A stretch of DNA of 64,000 nt from Rhizobium brockwellii (lineage in GTDB: Bacteria; Pseudomonadota; Alphaproteobacteria; Rhizobiales; Rhizobiaceae): the NCBI RefSeq assembly GCF_000769405.2, contig NZ_CP053445.1, forward strand, positions 62,001 through 126,000, given 5' to 3'. The notes below the pieces were generated by a model. That model ran no database searches. It was not told the origin of the DNA and saw nothing but the letters and a program-made list of their open reading frames with translations. Shown here one piece after another: positions 63,610-64,000 of the stretch (the first letter of the stretch is position 1; each line of letters starts with the position of its first letter). Both the position numbers and the translations under genes were made by a program.

Positions 63610-64000
63610 TACGCAATCTCCTTCTGCAGCGCAGTCTGAGGCGATAACGCAATCGATTGCGGGAACTCCTCAGCCCGGTGACATGCGACTAGCTGGCCGC
63701 CAACTGGCCGAAGGTCCGGTATCTCGGTTGCGCATCTCTCGATTGCGAATGGACAGCGCGAACGGAATGCACATCCTTGCGCCACCTTCGAAGCATCTAG
63801 CTCACCCTTGATCGGCGGTTCTATATTACGAACCGTCGGGTCCATTGTCGGAACGGAAGCCAGAAGCGCGCGCGTATAGGGATGGCGTGGCCATTGGTAG
63901 ACCGACTTTATATCTCCAGTCTCGACAACGCGGCCGAGATACATGACCGCGATACGATCAACAAGATGACGAACGATACGGAGATCATGGGTGATGAAGA
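63609..64000 (-). CDS. ABC importer ATPase, oligopeptide type, N-terminus outside window
   Basis: The frame is open to the window edge and reads FITHDLRIVRHLVDRIAVMYLG followed by RVVETGDI, the switch-histidine region and the C-terminal oligopeptide-ATPase domain with HPYTRALLASVP and GCAFRSRCP. Walker A, the signature motif and Walker B lie outside the window. It is coupled to the DppB-type gene by a one-base overlap. Confidence 0.93.
   Translation of the reverse strand, partial: FITHDLRIVRHLVDRIAVMYLGRVVETGDIKSVYQWPRHPYTRALLASVPTMDPTVRNIEPPIKGELDASKVAQGCAFRSRCPFAIERCATEIPDLRPVGGQLVACHRAEEFPQSIALSPQTALQKEIA

Noticed and set aside
1..64000. tRNA, rRNA, CRISPR array or intact insertion sequence
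   Set aside because: No cloverleaf, repeat-spacer pattern, ribosomal sequence or transposase with terminal repeats was recognised by reading; a covariance or repeat search was not possible here.

Overview
The window looks like accessory, self-transmissible plasmid DNA of a Rhizobiaceae bacterium (Agrobacterium/Rhizobium/Ensifer type). The clearest signature is a Ti-type conjugation region (traC-D-G diverging from traA-F-B-H around an oriT, plus traM and traR), next to small conserved rhizobial plasmid proteins (DUF1419, DUF7007, DUF736, WGR, HU). The TraR protein is close to Agrobacterium TraR and keeps the ligand-binding residues. No rRNA, tRNA, CRISPR array, intact insertion sequence or repABC origin was seen.

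Layout. 1-11.3 kb: two very large proteins of unrecognised function (more than 1,231 and 2,545 residues) translated as a coupled pair, the first cut by the window edge. 11.3-13.7 kb: the C-terminal half of an ExoX-like exonuclease, cut off exactly where an AbiE-type toxin-antitoxin pair begins; two palindromic operators precede the antitoxin. 14.2-26.7 kb: a conserved plasmid block (small protein, DUF3991/toprim protein, DUF1419, a 1,695-residue methylase-helicase, ParB-like protein, DUF7007 and a 194-residue hypothetical), with a stand-alone LigD-type DNA ligase on the opposite strand. 27-30.8 kb: two NAD(P)-binding reductases and a DUF1857 protein diverging from a LysR regulator and a flavin-binding PPOX protein.

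31.4-42.8 kb: DUF736, HU, WGR, then the transfer region. traC, traD, traG and a secreted nuclease run leftward; traA, traF, traB and traH run rightward; an oriT and a nearly perfect tra box lie between them. traM and traR converge, and a second tra box lies upstream of traM. The LuxI-type synthase (traI) and the trb mating-channel genes are not in the window. 42.9-44.8 kb: a chemoreceptor.

45.2-54.9 kb: a catabolic cluster under a GntR/UTRA regulator with matching operator palindromes: an SDR, a PotABCD-type ABC importer, an MmgE/PrpD protein, an FrlB-like SIS deglycase and an FrlD-like PfkB kinase. The deglycase-kinase pair points to a phosphorylated Amadori (fructosamine or opine-like) compound. 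54.9-58.3 kb: decayed sugar genes (aldo/keto reductase and ROK remnants) around a LacI regulator, then an SDR/AraC divergent pair. 58.6-64 kb: a leftward cluster with a dipeptide-type ABC importer, a glycerophosphodiester phosphodiesterase, an inositol-monophosphatase-family enzyme, a Nudix hydrolase and a DUF4432 protein. Its composition matches the known agrocinopine (acc) operon of pTiC58.

Taken together, two candidate opine-type catabolic loci share a plasmid with a TraR/TraM quorum-sensing transfer system, the arrangement by which Ti plasmids couple opine supply to conjugation. That link is an inference from gene content; substrates and regulatory wiring cannot be proved from sequence alone.
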